64,000 nt of DNA from DTWD01 sp963662965 (GTDB lineage: Bacteria > Acidobacteriota > Vicinamibacteria > Vicinamibacterales > UBA8438), in the NCBI GenBank assembly GCA_963662965.1, contig OY759970.1, positions 3,224,001-3,288,000 on the forward strand, read 5' to 3'. A model generated the notes under the pieces. It was given only the letters and a program-made list of their open reading frames with translations, was not told where the DNA came from and did not search any database. Position numbers and translations under genes: made by a program. This document shows positions 14,777 through 26,564 of this stretch, piece by piece; position 1 is the first letter of the stretch, and every line of letters starts with the position of its first letter.

Positions 14777-16699
14777 CTACACATCCAACTCCTCCGCGTC
14801 CTCCGCTCGTTCCATGATGAAGCGAAACCGCGCGGACGCATCTTTGCCCATCAAGTCGCTGATGACGCGGTCGGTCACGATCTGGTCGCTGATCTCGACG
14901 CGCAAGAGGCGCCGGGTCGCCGGGTTCAGTGTCGTCTCCCAGAGTACTTTCGGCATCATCTCGCCCAGGCCCTTGAAGCGTGTGATCTCGGCCATCGCAC
15001 GGCCGTTCTTCGAGGTGGCGGTTGAGACGATGCCATCGCGATGGGTGTCGTCGAGAGCCCAGTAGGTCTCCTTCCCGACATCGATGCGGTAGAGCGGCGG
15101 CTGCGCGAGAAAGACCTTGCCGTGCACGATCAGCTTCGGAAGGAACCGGTAGAAGAACGTGAGGAGCAGCGTCGCGATGTGATTGCCGTCCGAGTCGGCG
15201 TCGGCCAGGATGATGATGCGGTTGTAGCGGAGCTTGCTGATGTCGAAGTGCTTGCCGAGCCCGCACCCCAGCGCCGTCACCACGTCGGACAGCTCCTTGT
15301 TGGCGAGGACCTTCGATGTCGCCGCGCTCTCGACGTTGAGCACCTTGCCCCGGAGCGGCAGGATCGCCTGCCGGCGCCGGTCGCGGCCTTGTTTGGCCGA
15401 CCCGCCCGCCGAGTCACCCTCGACGATGAACAGCTCGCTGTCGCTGGTGGTGTTGCCGGTGCAATCGCTCAGCTTGCCGGGCAGGTTCAACCGCGTCGAC
15501 GTGGCGCTCTTACGCGACACCGATTGCTGCGCGGCGCGGCTCGCTTCGCGGGCGCGCGCGGCGAGGATGATCCGCGCGACGATCGCCTCGGCCACGCTGA
15601 TGTTGTGGTTGAGCCAGTGCTCGAGGCCCGGGCGGACCGCCGAGTCGAGCACCGACGTCATCTCGAGATTGTTGAGGCGGTCCTTCGTTTGGCCCTGAAA
15701 CTGCGGATCCTTGACGAGGAGGCTCAACACCGCGGTCAGCCCCTCGCGAATGTCGTCCGCGGTAATCGTGACCCCTTTCGGCGTGAGGTGATGGGTGTCG
15801 ATGAAGTTTCGGATCGCCTTGCCGAGCCCGGCGCGGGCGCCGTTTTCGTGCGTCCCGCCTGATGCGGTCGGGATGCCGTTGACGTAGCTGCGGAGGTGCT
15901 CGTCGGTCGCTTCGGTCCACTGCAGCACGAGCTCGATGCGCGACCCGCTGTCGGCGTGTTCTTTCGATAGGACGAACGGCGTGTCGTGGATGGGGGCGGC
16001 GCCGCGCTCTTTCACGACCCGCGCCAGGTAGTCGGACAGCCCATCGTCGTGCTGAAAGACCTCTTTCGACTTCTGCGTCTCGTCCTCGAAGATCATCCGG
16101 ACACCGCGGTGGAGGTAGCTGGCGATCTCGAGCCGGTCGCGAATCAGGTGCCGGTCGAATTCGGTCTTCGGAAAGATCTTCGGGTCGGGCCGGAAGAAGA
16201 CGGTCGTCCCTGAGCCGCGCGCCGCCTTGACCTTGCGCAACTTGGTCGTCGGCTTCCCCTGCTTGAACGTCTGTTGCCACATCGCCCCATCACGCTTGGA
16301 GGTGGCCACGAGCTCTTTCGCGAGGGCGTTGACGACGCTGGCGCCGACACCGTGGAGCCCGCCGGCGGTGCGATAGTTGCCCTCCCCGAACTTTCCCCCG
16401 GCGTGCAACGTCGTGAAGATCACCTCGAGGGCGCTCTTGCGACTTTTGGGGTGCTTGTCGACCGGAATCCCGCGGCCGTCGTCAGTCACCGTGATGGACG
16501 CGCCGTCGGCGTGAAGCGTCAGCTGAATGCTCGAGGCGTAGCCGTTCATCGCCTCGTCGACGGCGTTGTCGACGAGCTCCCAGACGAGGTGATGGAGCCC
16601 GGCCGAACCGACGCCGCCGATGTACATGCCGGGACGCTTCCGCACCGGCTCGAGTCCTTCGAGGACGGTGATGTCCTTCGCCGTGTATCTGCGCGCCAT
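14777..16699 (-). CDS. parE: DNA topoisomerase IV subunit B (GyrB/ParE family)
   Basis: A 640-residue type IIA topoisomerase ATPase/TOPRIM subunit. The GHKL ATPase motifs are 'ELVDNAVDEAMNG', 'VTDDGRGIPVD' and 'AGGLHGVGASVVNAL'. The TOPRIM motifs are 'IVEGDSAGGSAKQGRDR' and 'LADADSDGNHI', and PLRGKVLNVE is intact. The DADSDGN form and the length favour ParE over GyrB. It pairs with the ParC-like subunit encoded at 17232-19691 on the same strand, with a small gene on the opposite strand between them. ATG 16699 begins the usual 'RYTAKDITVLEGLEPVRKRPG'. Confidence 0.93.
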   Translation of the reverse strand: MARRYTAKDITVLEGLEPVRKRPGMYIGGVGSAGLHHLVWELVDNAVDEAMNGYASSIQLTLHADGASITVTDDGRGIPVDKHPKSRKSALEVIFTTLHAGGKFGEGNYRTAGGLHGVGASVVNALAKELVATSKRDGAMWQQTFKQGKPTTKLRKVKAARGSGTTVFFRPDPKIFPKTEFDRHLIRDRLEIASYLHRGVRMIFEDETQKSKEVFQHDDGLSDYLARVVKERGAAPIHDTPFVLSKEHADSGSRIELVLQWTEATDEHLRSYVNGIPTASGGTHENGARAGLGKAIRNFIDTHHLTPKGVTITADDIREGLTAVLSLLVKDPQFQGQTKDRLNNLEMTSVLDSAVRPGLEHWLNHNISVAEAIVARIILAARAREASRAAQQSVSRKSATSTRLNLPGKLSDCTGNTTSDSELFIVEGDSAGGSAKQGRDRRRQAILPLRGKVLNVESAATSKVLANKELSDVVTALGCGLGKHFDISKLRYNRIIILADADSDGNHIATLLLTFFYRFLPKLIVHGKVFLAQPPLYRIDVGKETYWALDDTHRDGIVSTATSKNGRAMAEITRFKGLGEMMPKVLWETTLNPATRRLLRVEISDQIVTDRVISDLMGKDASARFRFIMERAEDAEELDV

Positions 16700-16800
16700 T
16701 GGCTCCGATCGACCCGGCTGGGTTCAGGGCCGCCATGTGGCCCGCCGGTACGGCGGGGTTTGCGGGAAGGCGCCTCAGTGTAGCACGGTGATCCGGCGGC

Positions 16801-16806
16801 TATAAT
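16801..16806 (+). promoter_or_regulatory. Consensus -10 (TATAAT) implying a leaderless start
   Basis: TATAAT at 16801-16806 overlaps the ATG at 16805 and ends 7 bp before an in-frame GTG at 16814. Transcription from this element would begin at or next to that GTG. No good -35 was seen at 16-18 bp spacing. Confidence 0.45.
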
Positions 16807-16813
16807 GCGCGAC

Positions 16814-17095
16814 GTGACGAGTGATGACGATCGTGGGAAAGCCGTTCAGCAGCTCGAAGCGCTCCGCACGACGCTGACGGAGGCTTCGAACGCCGCGGAG
16901 TTGACCCCGCTGATCGACGAATGCGAATCACTCGTCAGCGCGGTCAAGACGTTCCACATGGAGGGGATCCGCTTCCGGATGTACAATCTCCGTCGCCAGC
17001 TGGCCGAACACGAGCAGACCGTGCCCGCCGAGGCGCCGCCGCTCTTCGATGAGGCGCGAGCCGCCCTCGAGGCGGCAGGGTTTCAGACGAAGTAG
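16814..17095 (+). CDS. Small conserved-looking hypothetical protein
   Basis: A 93-residue acidic, helix-rich protein with no signal peptide or membrane segment and no motif I recognise. It sits on the opposite strand between the two topoisomerase IV genes. An ATG at 16805 would add three residues, but it falls inside a TATAAT hexamer, so the GTG at 16814 is the likelier start on a leaderless message. GC-rich codon use matches its neighbours and no real gene overlaps it, which supports it being genuine. Confidence 0.6.
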   Translation: MTSDDDRGKAVQQLEALRTTLTEASNAAELTPLIDECESLVSAVKTFHMEGIRFRMYNLRRQLAEHEQTVPAEAPPLFDEARAALEAAGFQTK

Positions 17096-17231
17096 CGCGA
17101 TCGCGCCGGTCGCGGGCATTCCTCCAGAATCCGGCTCGTCTCGGAGGTCAGCCAGCTGCTTTCAGAGCAAAAACCGAGTTCGACTCGCCAAAGGCAGACG
17201 GATTCTTCCGGAACGCCCGCGACCGGCCTGT

Positions 17232-19691
<2,460 letters not shown>

Positions 19692-19810
19692 CGAGTCACC
19701 CAAAGCAAGTTCCGAATCGCGTTCCGGGCCGCAGCATGACGCCTAACACAGTGTTCGCGTAGCGGTCGGCAGCGGCCGGGAGGTGCGCTGCGGGGCGGGT
19801 TGCGCTCAAT

Positions 19811-20464
19811 TTACCACGGGTTACGCGGACCGAGGCCAAGCACGGCGAGCAATTCCGCCAGAATCATCGAGGTGGCGCCCCACACACGCTCGTTGCGCAC
19901 TTCGAAAAACGGCACGTCGTAGGCGCGATCCTGTCGCCATTGCGACCCGAGGTGGAGGTTGGCGGGGTCTGCCAGCTCCGCCAGCGGAACCTCGATGGCG
20001 CGTGCCACCTCCGCCTCGGCGGGACGAAGGTCGGGCGAGGTTTCGCTGATCCCGACCACCGGATGGAGCGCGAAGGCGCTCGCCGGGATGTAGAGCGGCG
20101 ACAGCGCTCCGACAATGCGGACCGCGGCCGGCTCGACGCCGACCTCCTCGAACGTCTCGCGCAGCGCGGCGTCGGCGATCGCTTCGGACCCTTCCAGGAC
20201 CCCACCTGGGAACGACACCTGACCGGCGTGGGTCGGCAGCTGTCCGGCGCGGACGGTCAGCAGGATGTGCGGCGTGTCATCGAGAGGGTAGAGCAGCGCG
20301 AGCACGGCCGCGGTTTTCGCATCACTTGGGACCTCGCCCGGCTGCCAGCCGCGCCGCGGCCGCGGCGCCAGCAAGTGATGCGCCTCGGGCCCCGGCAGAG
20401 GCGCCTGACACGCGTCCTGTAATCGCGTTTCGATCTGATAGAGTGTCGGGAACACTGCCGCCAC
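19811..20464 (-). CDS. CoA pyrophosphatase-type Nudix hydrolase
   Basis: A 217-residue Nudix protein. The Nudix box reads 'GGVLEGSEAIADAALRETFE' then EVG, matching G-x5-E-x7-REUxEExGU. Just upstream the NuCoA signature 'LLTVRAGQLPTHAGQVSFPG' marks the CoA-diphosphate-cleaving subgroup (NudL/YeaB). It would hydrolyse CoA or CoA derivatives to 3',5'-ADP and 4'-phosphopantetheine. It starts at GTG 20464 and is divergent from the MATE gene, 47 bp away. Confidence 0.9.
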   Translation of the reverse strand: MAAVFPTLYQIETRLQDACQAPLPGPEAHHLLAPRPRRGWQPGEVPSDAKTAAVLALLYPLDDTPHILLTVRAGQLPTHAGQVSFPGGVLEGSEAIADAALRETFEEVGVEPAAVRIVGALSPLYIPASAFALHPVVGISETSPDLRPAEAEVARAIEVPLAELADPANLHLGSQWRQDRAYDVPFFEVRNERVWGATSMILAELLAVLGLGPRNPW

Positions 20465-20511
20465 GGTAGGAAGTCATCTTACTGCGGTCCGCGCCGACCT
20501 CCCGCTTTTCT

Positions 20512-21927
20512 ATGAGCGATCAGGGCCGTCCTGAGAAGACGTTTGATCGGGCCATTGTCGAAGGGCCGCTTCGACGCGCGGTCTGGAAGCTCGCGTGGCC
20601 GACGATGCTGCAGAACGTCATCGGCGGCCTCCAGGGCATTATCGACCAGGCGATGGTCGGGAACTACGTCGGCCACATCGGCAACGCCGCCATCGGCGTC
20701 AGCCTGCAGCTGTTCATCCTGGTGATCGTGTTCGTCGCGTCGGTCTTCAGCGGGATGGGTGTGCTCGTGGCGCGGTTCGCTGGCGCCGGCGAGGCCGACA
20801 AGGTCAACCGTACCGTCTATCAGGCGTTTCTCGCCGCCGTGTTCATGGCGCTCGGCGTGCTGGCGCCCGCGGGCTATTTTCTGGCGCCGTCACTGCTCAG
20901 CCTGATCAACGCCGCGCCCGAGGTGCAGGTCGAGGCGCTGCCATATATCCGCATCATGTTCGTCTTCAGCATCGGCATGCTGATCTTCTTCATGATGAGC
21001 GGCGCGCTGCGGTCGGCCGGCGACGCGCGGACGCCGCTCCGCCTCGGCGTCGCGATGACGGTGCTGAACATCGTGCTCAACGTCATCCTGATCCGCGGCC
21101 TCGGGCCGATTCCGGCGTTCGGCACCGTCGGCGCCGCGATGGGGACGGCGATCGCCAGCGGATTGACCGGCGTCGCGTTCCTCTGGCTGCTGTTTTCCGG
21201 CCGACTGGTCGTCAAATTCTCCCGGTCGATGTCGTTCGCCCCCGACTGGCGGATCATCCGCGAGCTGTTCCGGTTCGGGCTGCCGACTGGCTTCCAGGGC
21301 ATCGTGATGAACCTCGCCGGCGTGCTGCTCCTGCGGTTCATCGGGTCGCTCCAGTACAGCTCCGAGGCCCAGGCGGCGTTCGCCGTCGGGTATACGGAGC
21401 TCTTCGCGTTGATTACCTGGACCTCGGTCGGCCTGATGGGGGCGACGGCTGCCGTGGCGGGGCAGAACCTCGGCGCCGGGCACCCGGAACGGAGCAAGCG
21501 GGCCGCGATGGTCGCGTCGTCGATCGGCGTCGGGGTCGCCGCGGTCATCGGTCTGGCCTTTCTCACGGTGCCGCGCGCCCTGCTGGCGATCTTCGGGATG
21601 GACGAAGGGGTGCAATACGAGCTGGGGCGTCAGCTCTTGGCGTACCTGGCGGTCTCGGGGATCTTCGTGACCGTGGCGCTCACCTATACCGGCGGCCTGC
21701 AGGGCACTGGCGATACGCGCAGCCCGCTCTACATCTCGATCGTCTCGCAGGTGGTCATCCCGATCGGCCTGTGCCTCTACGTCGATGCGACGCGCGGGCT
21801 CGAGCCGGCCGACATCTGGCTGGCGATCGTGCTCGGGCACGTCGCGCGGGCGACGCTCAGCGTGATTCGCTTCCACCAGGGCAAGTGGCGCGACATCACG
21901 GTCGACATCGGGCCGGCACGGGCATGA
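20512..21927 (+). CDS. MATE-family efflux transporter
   Basis: A 471-residue integral membrane protein with about 12 hydrophobic segments in two halves, starting with the MATE-type 'GPLRRAVWKLAWPTMLQNVI' region and containing 'GLPTGFQGIVMNLAG' at the second half. MATE proteins export cationic drugs or metabolites using Na+ or H+. The ATG at 20512 is clear, but no strong ribosome site precedes it. No regulator is adjacent, and the substrate is unknown. A GC-rich repeat follows its stop directly. Confidence 0.92.
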   Translation: MSDQGRPEKTFDRAIVEGPLRRAVWKLAWPTMLQNVIGGLQGIIDQAMVGNYVGHIGNAAIGVSLQLFILVIVFVASVFSGMGVLVARFAGAGEADKVNRTVYQAFLAAVFMALGVLAPAGYFLAPSLLSLINAAPEVQVEALPYIRIMFVFSIGMLIFFMMSGALRSAGDARTPLRLGVAMTVLNIVLNVILIRGLGPIPAFGTVGAAMGTAIASGLTGVAFLWLLFSGRLVVKFSRSMSFAPDWRIIRELFRFGLPTGFQGIVMNLAGVLLLRFIGSLQYSSEAQAAFAVGYTELFALITWTSVGLMGATAAVAGQNLGAGHPERSKRAAMVASSIGVGVAAVIGLAFLTVPRALLAIFGMDEGVQYELGRQLLAYLAVSGIFVTVALTYTGGLQGTGDTRSPLYISIVSQVVIPIGLCLYVDATRGLEPADIWLAIVLGHVARATLSVIRFHQGKWRDITVDIGPARA

Positions 21928-21930
21928 TTC

Positions 21931-21976
21931 AGACGGGGCTTCACCCCGAACCCCCGCGGATGCTCCGCGGGGAGGG
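21931..21976. repeat. GC-rich palindromic repeat, partial copy
   Basis: Starts agacggggct then ccccgaaccccc, the same left end as the larger copies at 32853-32960, 37252-37326 and 61512-61606. It contains a perfect 9-bp hairpin, ccccgcgga (21952-21960) with tccgcgggg (21964-21972). It may terminate the MATE transcript. Confidence 0.6.
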
Positions 21977-22003
21977 GCGCAAACCGCGACGTCGTAGTTA
22001 AAG

Positions 22004-23158
22004 ATGAGCGAGACCTCCCGCCGCCGGCACCCGGCGACGCGCGCAGCGCAAGCGCTCGGGTGGGTCGACAAGACGACGGGAGCCTTGGTCCCGCCGATCC
22101 ATCTTTCGGCTCCGTACGAGCGCGCTCCAGACGGCAGCTATCCCGCGGGCCGGACCTATACACGCGACCACAATCCGACCTACGACCAGGCCGAGGCGTT
22201 GCTGGCCGCCCTCGAGCAGGGGAGTGCCGCGATGTTGTTCGCCTCGGGCATGGCGGCGGCGACCACGGTGTTCGAGACGCTCGACGTCGGCGACCACGTC
22301 GTGGCCCCCGAGGAGATGTATTGGACGATTCGGCGCTGGTTGCAGGAAATGGCGGACCGTGGCCGGATCACACTCGATCTCGTGCCGAACGGCGACCTCG
22401 CCTCACTCGAACGGACGCTGCGACCGGGGGCCACGAAGATCGTCTGGATCGAAACACCGGCCAATCCGAGTGGGGCGATCACCGACATCGCGGCGACGGC
22501 GGCAATGGCGCACGAGGCCGGCGCCCGCGTCGTCGTCGACGGTACCCTTGCGACGCCGATGCTCTGTCGTCCGCTCGAGCACGGCGCCGACCTGGTGATG
22601 CACTCCGCGACGAAGCAGCTCAACGGACATGCCGACGTGCTGGCGGGGGCGCTCGTGACGGCGCGTGACGACGCGCTGTGGGAGAAGTGTCGACACGAGC
22701 GCGCGTATCGCGGCGCGGTTCTCGGGCCGTTCGAGAGCTGGCTGCTGCTGCGCGGCATGCGCACGCTCTACGTGCGCGTCCGGTGGTCGGCGCAATCGGC
22801 CCAGCGGATTGCCGAGGCGCTCGCGTCTCACCCGGCGCTGTCGCAGGTGCTCTATCCCGGCTTGCCGACACATCAGGGCCACGACATTGCCGCCCGGCAG
22901 ATGGACGGTGGATTCGGGATGGTGGTGTCGTTCCGTCTGCGCGGCGGGGCGCCGGCGGCGCGGCAGCTGGCCGGCACGCTCGAGCTTTTTCGGAACGCGA
23001 CGTCGCTTGGTGGCGTCGAAAGTCTGGTAGAGCACCGGGCGCCGGTGGAGGGCCCCGGCACGCCGGTACCCGACGACCTCATCCGGCTCTCGATCGGGAT
23101 CGAGGATCCCGACGATCTGATCGCCGACCTCGAGCGGGCGCTCGCCGTAGTGACGTAG
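22004..23158 (+). CDS. Cys/Met metabolism PLP enzyme (cystathionine gamma-synthase/lyase family)
   Basis: A 384-residue fold-type I PLP enzyme. The PLP lysine lies in 'HSATKQLNGHADVLAG', and family landmarks include 'YTRDHNPTYDQAEALLAALE', 'LFASGMAA' and 'FRNATSLGGVESLVEHR'. The group covers cystathionine gamma-synthase, beta/gamma-lyases, O-acetylhomoserine sulfhydrylase and methionine gamma-lyase, and the sequence does not let me choose. ATG 22004 follows a short GC-rich intergenic repeat. The downstream membrane protein gene begins 62 bp after its stop. Confidence 0.92.
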   Translation: MSETSRRRHPATRAAQALGWVDKTTGALVPPIHLSAPYERAPDGSYPAGRTYTRDHNPTYDQAEALLAALEQGSAAMLFASGMAAATTVFETLDVGDHVVAPEEMYWTIRRWLQEMADRGRITLDLVPNGDLASLERTLRPGATKIVWIETPANPSGAITDIAATAAMAHEAGARVVVDGTLATPMLCRPLEHGADLVMHSATKQLNGHADVLAGALVTARDDALWEKCRHERAYRGAVLGPFESWLLLRGMRTLYVRVRWSAQSAQRIAEALASHPALSQVLYPGLPTHQGHDIAARQMDGGFGMVVSFRLRGGAPAARQLAGTLELFRNATSLGGVESLVEHRAPVEGPGTPVPDDLIRLSIGIEDPDDLIADLERALAVVT

Positions 23159-23220
23159 GCACGCGGGCCGCTAAACGCGGGCGGCGCGCGGAGCGTCTGA
23201 GATCGCGCCAGCGTGCGTTC

Positions 23221-24576
23221 ATGTCTGAGTCACCATTGACCTTTAACCGATTCGCGCGGTTCTACGCGCCGCTGGCGGCGACGAGCCTGCTGCTCACGCT
23301 GACGAATCCGCTACTCGCCAGCGCCATGTCCCGCAGCGTGAATCCAGCCATCGCGCTGGCCGGCTTCGGCGTGGCGTTCTCGCTGTGCGGCGTGCTCTAC
23401 AGTCCCCTCCTGGTGGGCCAGCAGGTTGCGGCGACCCGGCTTCTGGCCGGCGCTCGCTTCGCCGCCATTCGACTCTTTTGGCTGCGGATCGGTGGACTGC
23501 TGTCGCTCGTCGCGGTCGCCATCGCGTACACGACGCTGGGCGACTGGCTGTTCGGCGGCCTCATGGGCGTCTCCGGCGACATCTTCGCCGAGGCCCAGGC
23601 CGCGACCGCCCTGCTGGCCCCGGTGCCGTTTCTGACCGCGGTTCGCGCGGTCCACCAGGGACGCTTGATCGCCGGGCATCGCACCAACCCGATCGCGTTC
23701 GCCACCGGGGCGCGCACCGCGACCCTCGCGCTGGTCGCCGTGGTGTTGACGGTGGTCACGCGGGGTGGAGCGTGGGTCGGCGCCGCGGCGTTTACCATTG
23801 GGCTCTCGGTCGAGACGATCATGGTCGCCGTGGCCCGCGCCGGCGCCGACGGCGCCTACCATCCGGTGGCGGCGGAGGGAGTCGAACCGGGCGCGTCCGA
23901 TGCCGGCATGCTGCGGTTCTCGACCCCTCTCATGATCAATGTGCTGTTGTGGTGGGGCACGCCGTTGGTCATCAACAGCGTGCTCGCGCGGTCGCCGTTT
24001 CCGGCCGAAGCGATCGCCGCCTTCGTCGTGGTCGAGTCGGTCGCCTGGTTCCTTGCCGCGCCGGTCGGGCAGTATCAGCACGTGAGCATCGCGCTGGTCG
24101 ACTGCAAGCGCTCCCATCGTCATATCCAGCGCTGGACCCTCGTCCTGGCCGGTGTGGTGGCGCTGCTCGTGGCGCTGGTCTCGCTGCCGCCGGTGCGGCG
24201 GGCCGTTCTCGCCGCGGTCTTCGGTCTCGACGCCGGTCTGCTCGCGGACATTGGGGCGGCGCTGCCGTTCGCCGTGATGTATCCACTCTTGTACGGCCAC
24301 CGGCAGTACTATCAAGGTCTCTTCACACGCAGCGGCCGCTCGGACGCGGTCGGATGGGGGGCCGTCCTCCGGGTGGCGACGGTGGTGGTAGTGGCGATTG
24401 CGGGACTCGGGCCGCTCGGACAGACCGGGGCGACGCTCGGCGTGCTGTCGGTAGTGGTCGGGCTCGCGGTCGAAGCGGTGTACCTCGAACGGGTCTCGCA
24501 CAAACACGTGATGTCGACGTTGCCGGAATCGCGACCGACGCACCACGACGTGGTGCCGAGCGAGGGGGTCACATGA
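23221..24576 (+). CDS. MATE-fold membrane protein resembling ANKH
   Basis: A 451-residue multi-spanning membrane protein with two similar halves ('FARFYAPLAATSLLLTLTNP' and 'LRFSTPLMINVLLWWGTPLV'), as in the MOP/MATE superfamily. Features such as 'GQTGATLGVLSVVVGLAVEA' in the last part resemble the animal ANK/ANKH pyrophosphate or citrate/ATP exporters ('[20 protein letters not shown]') more than classic NorM. The substrate is unknown. A frame extends far upstream, but ATG 23221 gives a clean start. It overlaps the next gene as ATGA (24573-24576), so the membrane protein and the lipoprotein are likely co-translated. Confidence 0.75.
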   Translation: MSESPLTFNRFARFYAPLAATSLLLTLTNPLLASAMSRSVNPAIALAGFGVAFSLCGVLYSPLLVGQQVAATRLLAGARFAAIRLFWLRIGGLLSLVAVAIAYTTLGDWLFGGLMGVSGDIFAEAQAATALLAPVPFLTAVRAVHQGRLIAGHRTNPIAFATGARTATLALVAVVLTVVTRGGAWVGAAAFTIGLSVETIMVAVARAGADGAYHPVAAEGVEPGASDAGMLRFSTPLMINVLLWWGTPLVINSVLARSPFPAEAIAAFVVVESVAWFLAAPVGQYQHVSIALVDCKRSHRHIQRWTLVLAGVVALLVALVSLPPVRRAVLAAVFGLDAGLLADIGAALPFAVMYPLLYGHRQYYQGLFTRSGRSDAVGWGAVLRVATVVVVAIAGLGPLGQTGATLGVLSVVVGLAVEAVYLERVSHKHVMSTLPESRPTHHDVVPSEGVT

Positions 24577-25250
24577 CCACTCCCATGATGGTCAGGACGA
24601 CGCGGATCGTGCTGGTGGTGGTCGGATGCGCGGTTGCCGCGTGCGGGGGACCGGGCGCTGGCGGCGACTCCGACCACGGTTCGCCAGCGGCCGGCCTGCC
24701 GTCCGGCTACGCGCTCCGGCTCGATCGAGACAACCGCGATCCGGCCGACTTCATCGCCACGCTCGAGGAGGGTAACCTCGAGGTACGAACGGGACCGGCC
24801 GGGATCCTCTATCGGCCCGATCAGCACGTCGATGGCGACCGCTTCGCGGTCCGTGCGCGGTTCACCGAGGTCGGTGCTCCGGTTGGGCATCGCGAAGGCT
24901 TCGGACTGTTCATTGGCGGGCGGGGGCTGGTCGGCGTCAGCCAGCGCTACACCTACTTTCTCGTACGCAGCGACGGACGATATCTGATCAAGCAGCGGGA
25001 CGGCGGCGACACGTGGGATCTGTCAGACGGATGGGAACCGTCGAGCGCGATACGTCTCCCCACCGACGGGGGGAGCGACGTCACCAATGAGCTTGCCATC
25101 ACCGTCGATGGCGCGCGGGTGCGCTTCGTCTGCAATGGCGAGTCACTCGCCGACCTTCCGAGCGACGACGTGAGTGCGCGGGGGGTGGTGGGCCTCCGAG
25201 TGAATCATAACTTGAATGTGCGGATCGCCGGCTTCCAGGTGGAGCCGTAA
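24573..25250 (+). CDS. Lipoprotein with LamG/DUF1080-like domain
   Basis: A 225-residue predicted lipoprotein: hydrophobic N-terminus ending in lipobox 'VAAC' about residue 22. The mature part ('FAVRARFTEV', 'GFGLFIGGRGL', 'YTYFLVRSDGRYLIK', 'VVGLRVNHNLNVRIAGFQVE') looks like a concanavalin-type jelly roll of the 3-keto-disaccharide hydrolase/DUF1080 group. It may bind or process a glycan, but no catalytic residues can be named. Its ATG lies in the stop of the ANKH-like gene, so the two may work together in the envelope. Confidence 0.7.
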   Translation: MTTPMMVRTTRIVLVVVGCAVAACGGPGAGGDSDHGSPAAGLPSGYALRLDRDNRDPADFIATLEEGNLEVRTGPAGILYRPDQHVDGDRFAVRARFTEVGAPVGHREGFGLFIGGRGLVGVSQRYTYFLVRSDGRYLIKQRDGGDTWDLSDGWEPSSAIRLPTDGGSDVTNELAITVDGARVRFVCNGESLADLPSDDVSARGVVGLRVNHNLNVRIAGFQVEP

Positions 25251-25292
25251 CGTCAACGGGCTTGCTCGCCGCCGGCGGGTCCGTAAGAGAAC

Positions 25293-25418
25293 GTTGCAGT
25301 GGCACGCGCCGCCCTGACCAGTTATTGCTCGCCGCGTCAGGAATTTCGCGTGCGGTCGGAGGCGAAGTGTTCCGGCGGGCCGATCTGGCGTCCGGAGTGA
25401 CGCCCCGACCGTGGCTGC
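25293..25418 (+). repeat. ~126-bp dispersed repeat, copy 1
   Basis: Nearly the whole segment recurs in inverted orientation at 47234-47360. The first 21 bp (25293-25313) and the last 49 bp (25370-25418) are identical in both copies; the middle differs. It lies between the convergent lipoprotein and methyltransferase genes. No transposase or target-site duplication was seen. Confidence 0.75.
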
Positions 25419-25490
25419 CGACGCCTGCTGCCAGCCATACGCGCCCGCTACGCACTAACGAAACGCGCTATAGCACGCGAACGTGGCAAG

Positions 25491-26486
25491 TTACCGCTTG
25501 CGGGCGGTCAAGAGTCGTGTCAGTCCGGAAATGACGTCGCGCGTCTCGACGTCGACGAAACCGGCCGTCTCCGCGTGCCGCGTGATATCGGTCGGCATGA
25601 ACGAAACCGCGCCGCGGTTGAAGAGAAACGAGACGAACCAGAGGGCCGCTCCAGACGGGCCGTGCCGATCGTCGTCGACGAAGAAGTCGTGGACGAGGAT
25701 CTGGCCGCCGGGACGAAGCGCGGCATATGCGCGGGTCATCAAGTGCGGGAAGCGGTCGCCGCTGACCGCACTCAACAGATACGACTGCAACACGACGTCT
25801 TGACCGTCCGGCCAACGAATCTTGAGCGCGTCGCCGGCCACGAAGTTGATTCGACCGCCGAGGTCGGCCTCGGCCACGTGCCGTTGCGCCACCGACTCGA
25901 CCGCCGGCAGGTCGAGAATCGTGGCGTGCAGGTCCACGTACTGCCGGCAGAGGGTGATGCTGAAGGCGCCGCTCCCGCCTGTGACGTCGCGCAGCCGCGT
26001 CGCGTCGTTCAGGTCGACCATCTGCTTGACGACCGCGGCCGGTCCAAGGGAGCCGGCGCGCTGCGCGCGGCTGAAGTGCTCAGTTTCGGTCGCGTTTTCC
26101 ATCACGGCGTACAGGTTGTCGTCGGCGTCTCCCCGAAGCGCGTCATCGAGGTGCTCCAGAAGCGGATAGACGTGACGGTCAATCTGGAAGCGGAAGTACT
26201 CACCGAAGTATCGCGGCGACGACGAGACCAGATACTGCTGCGATATCGGTGCGTTCGTGAACGCGTCCTCGCGACGCTCGACGAGCCCGATACTCACACA
26301 CGCGGTCAGCAGCGTCTCCATCCGATGCGCGGCAATTACCGTGATGTCCGCCAACGCGTCCCGGGGTCGTGGCCCGTCCGTGAGGTGGTCGAACAGCCTC
26401 CCGTTGAGTGCGGCGAACAGCACCTTCGAGGCGATGAACCCGTACGCGAGTGCGGACAGGTCGCGCACGCTGGAGAGATCAGCCAT
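25491..26486 (-). CDS. SAM-dependent O-methyltransferase (class with dimerisation domain)
   Basis: A 331-residue protein with an N-terminal winged-helix dimerisation domain (residues ~10-95, 'VLFAALNGRLFDHLTDGP', 'LVERREDAFTN') and a C-terminal Rossmann methyltransferase with 'LRDVTGGSGAFSITLC' as SAM motif I and 'LRPGGQILVHDFFVDDDRHG' later. This is the acetylserotonin/caffeate O-methyltransferase or TcmN type. Motif I has VTGGSGAF where VGGGxGxF is usual, which still fits. Substrate is unknown. It is convergent with the lipoprotein gene and divergent from the oxidase-like gene. Confidence 0.85.
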   Translation of the reverse strand: MADLSSVRDLSALAYGFIASKVLFAALNGRLFDHLTDGPRPRDALADITVIAAHRMETLLTACVSIGLVERREDAFTNAPISQQYLVSSSPRYFGEYFRFQIDRHVYPLLEHLDDALRGDADDNLYAVMENATETEHFSRAQRAGSLGPAAVVKQMVDLNDATRLRDVTGGSGAFSITLCRQYVDLHATILDLPAVESVAQRHVAEADLGGRINFVAGDALKIRWPDGQDVVLQSYLLSAVSGDRFPHLMTRAYAALRPGGQILVHDFFVDDDRHGPSGAALWFVSFLFNRGAVSFMPTDITRHAETAGFVDVETRDVISGLTRLLTARKR

Positions 26487-26564
26487 CAGTCTGAGGGTCG
26501 GGTGGTCTGACGAGCCAGTCTAGAACACCCTACTGGGCCGTTTTGAGTGATAGGGTGGCGAACG

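Noticed and set aside
17171..17191. tRNA-like T-arm (cgagttcgactcg) between the small hypothetical gene and parC
   Set aside because: No matching acceptor stem or D-arm could be built on either side, so it is only a short hairpin.
25251..25534. Small coding gene in the ~126-bp repeat (a frame is open in both copies and shares a 16-residue stretch)
   Set aside because: The shared residues come only from the identical DNA block; the rest of the frames and starts do not match, so a protein is unlikely.
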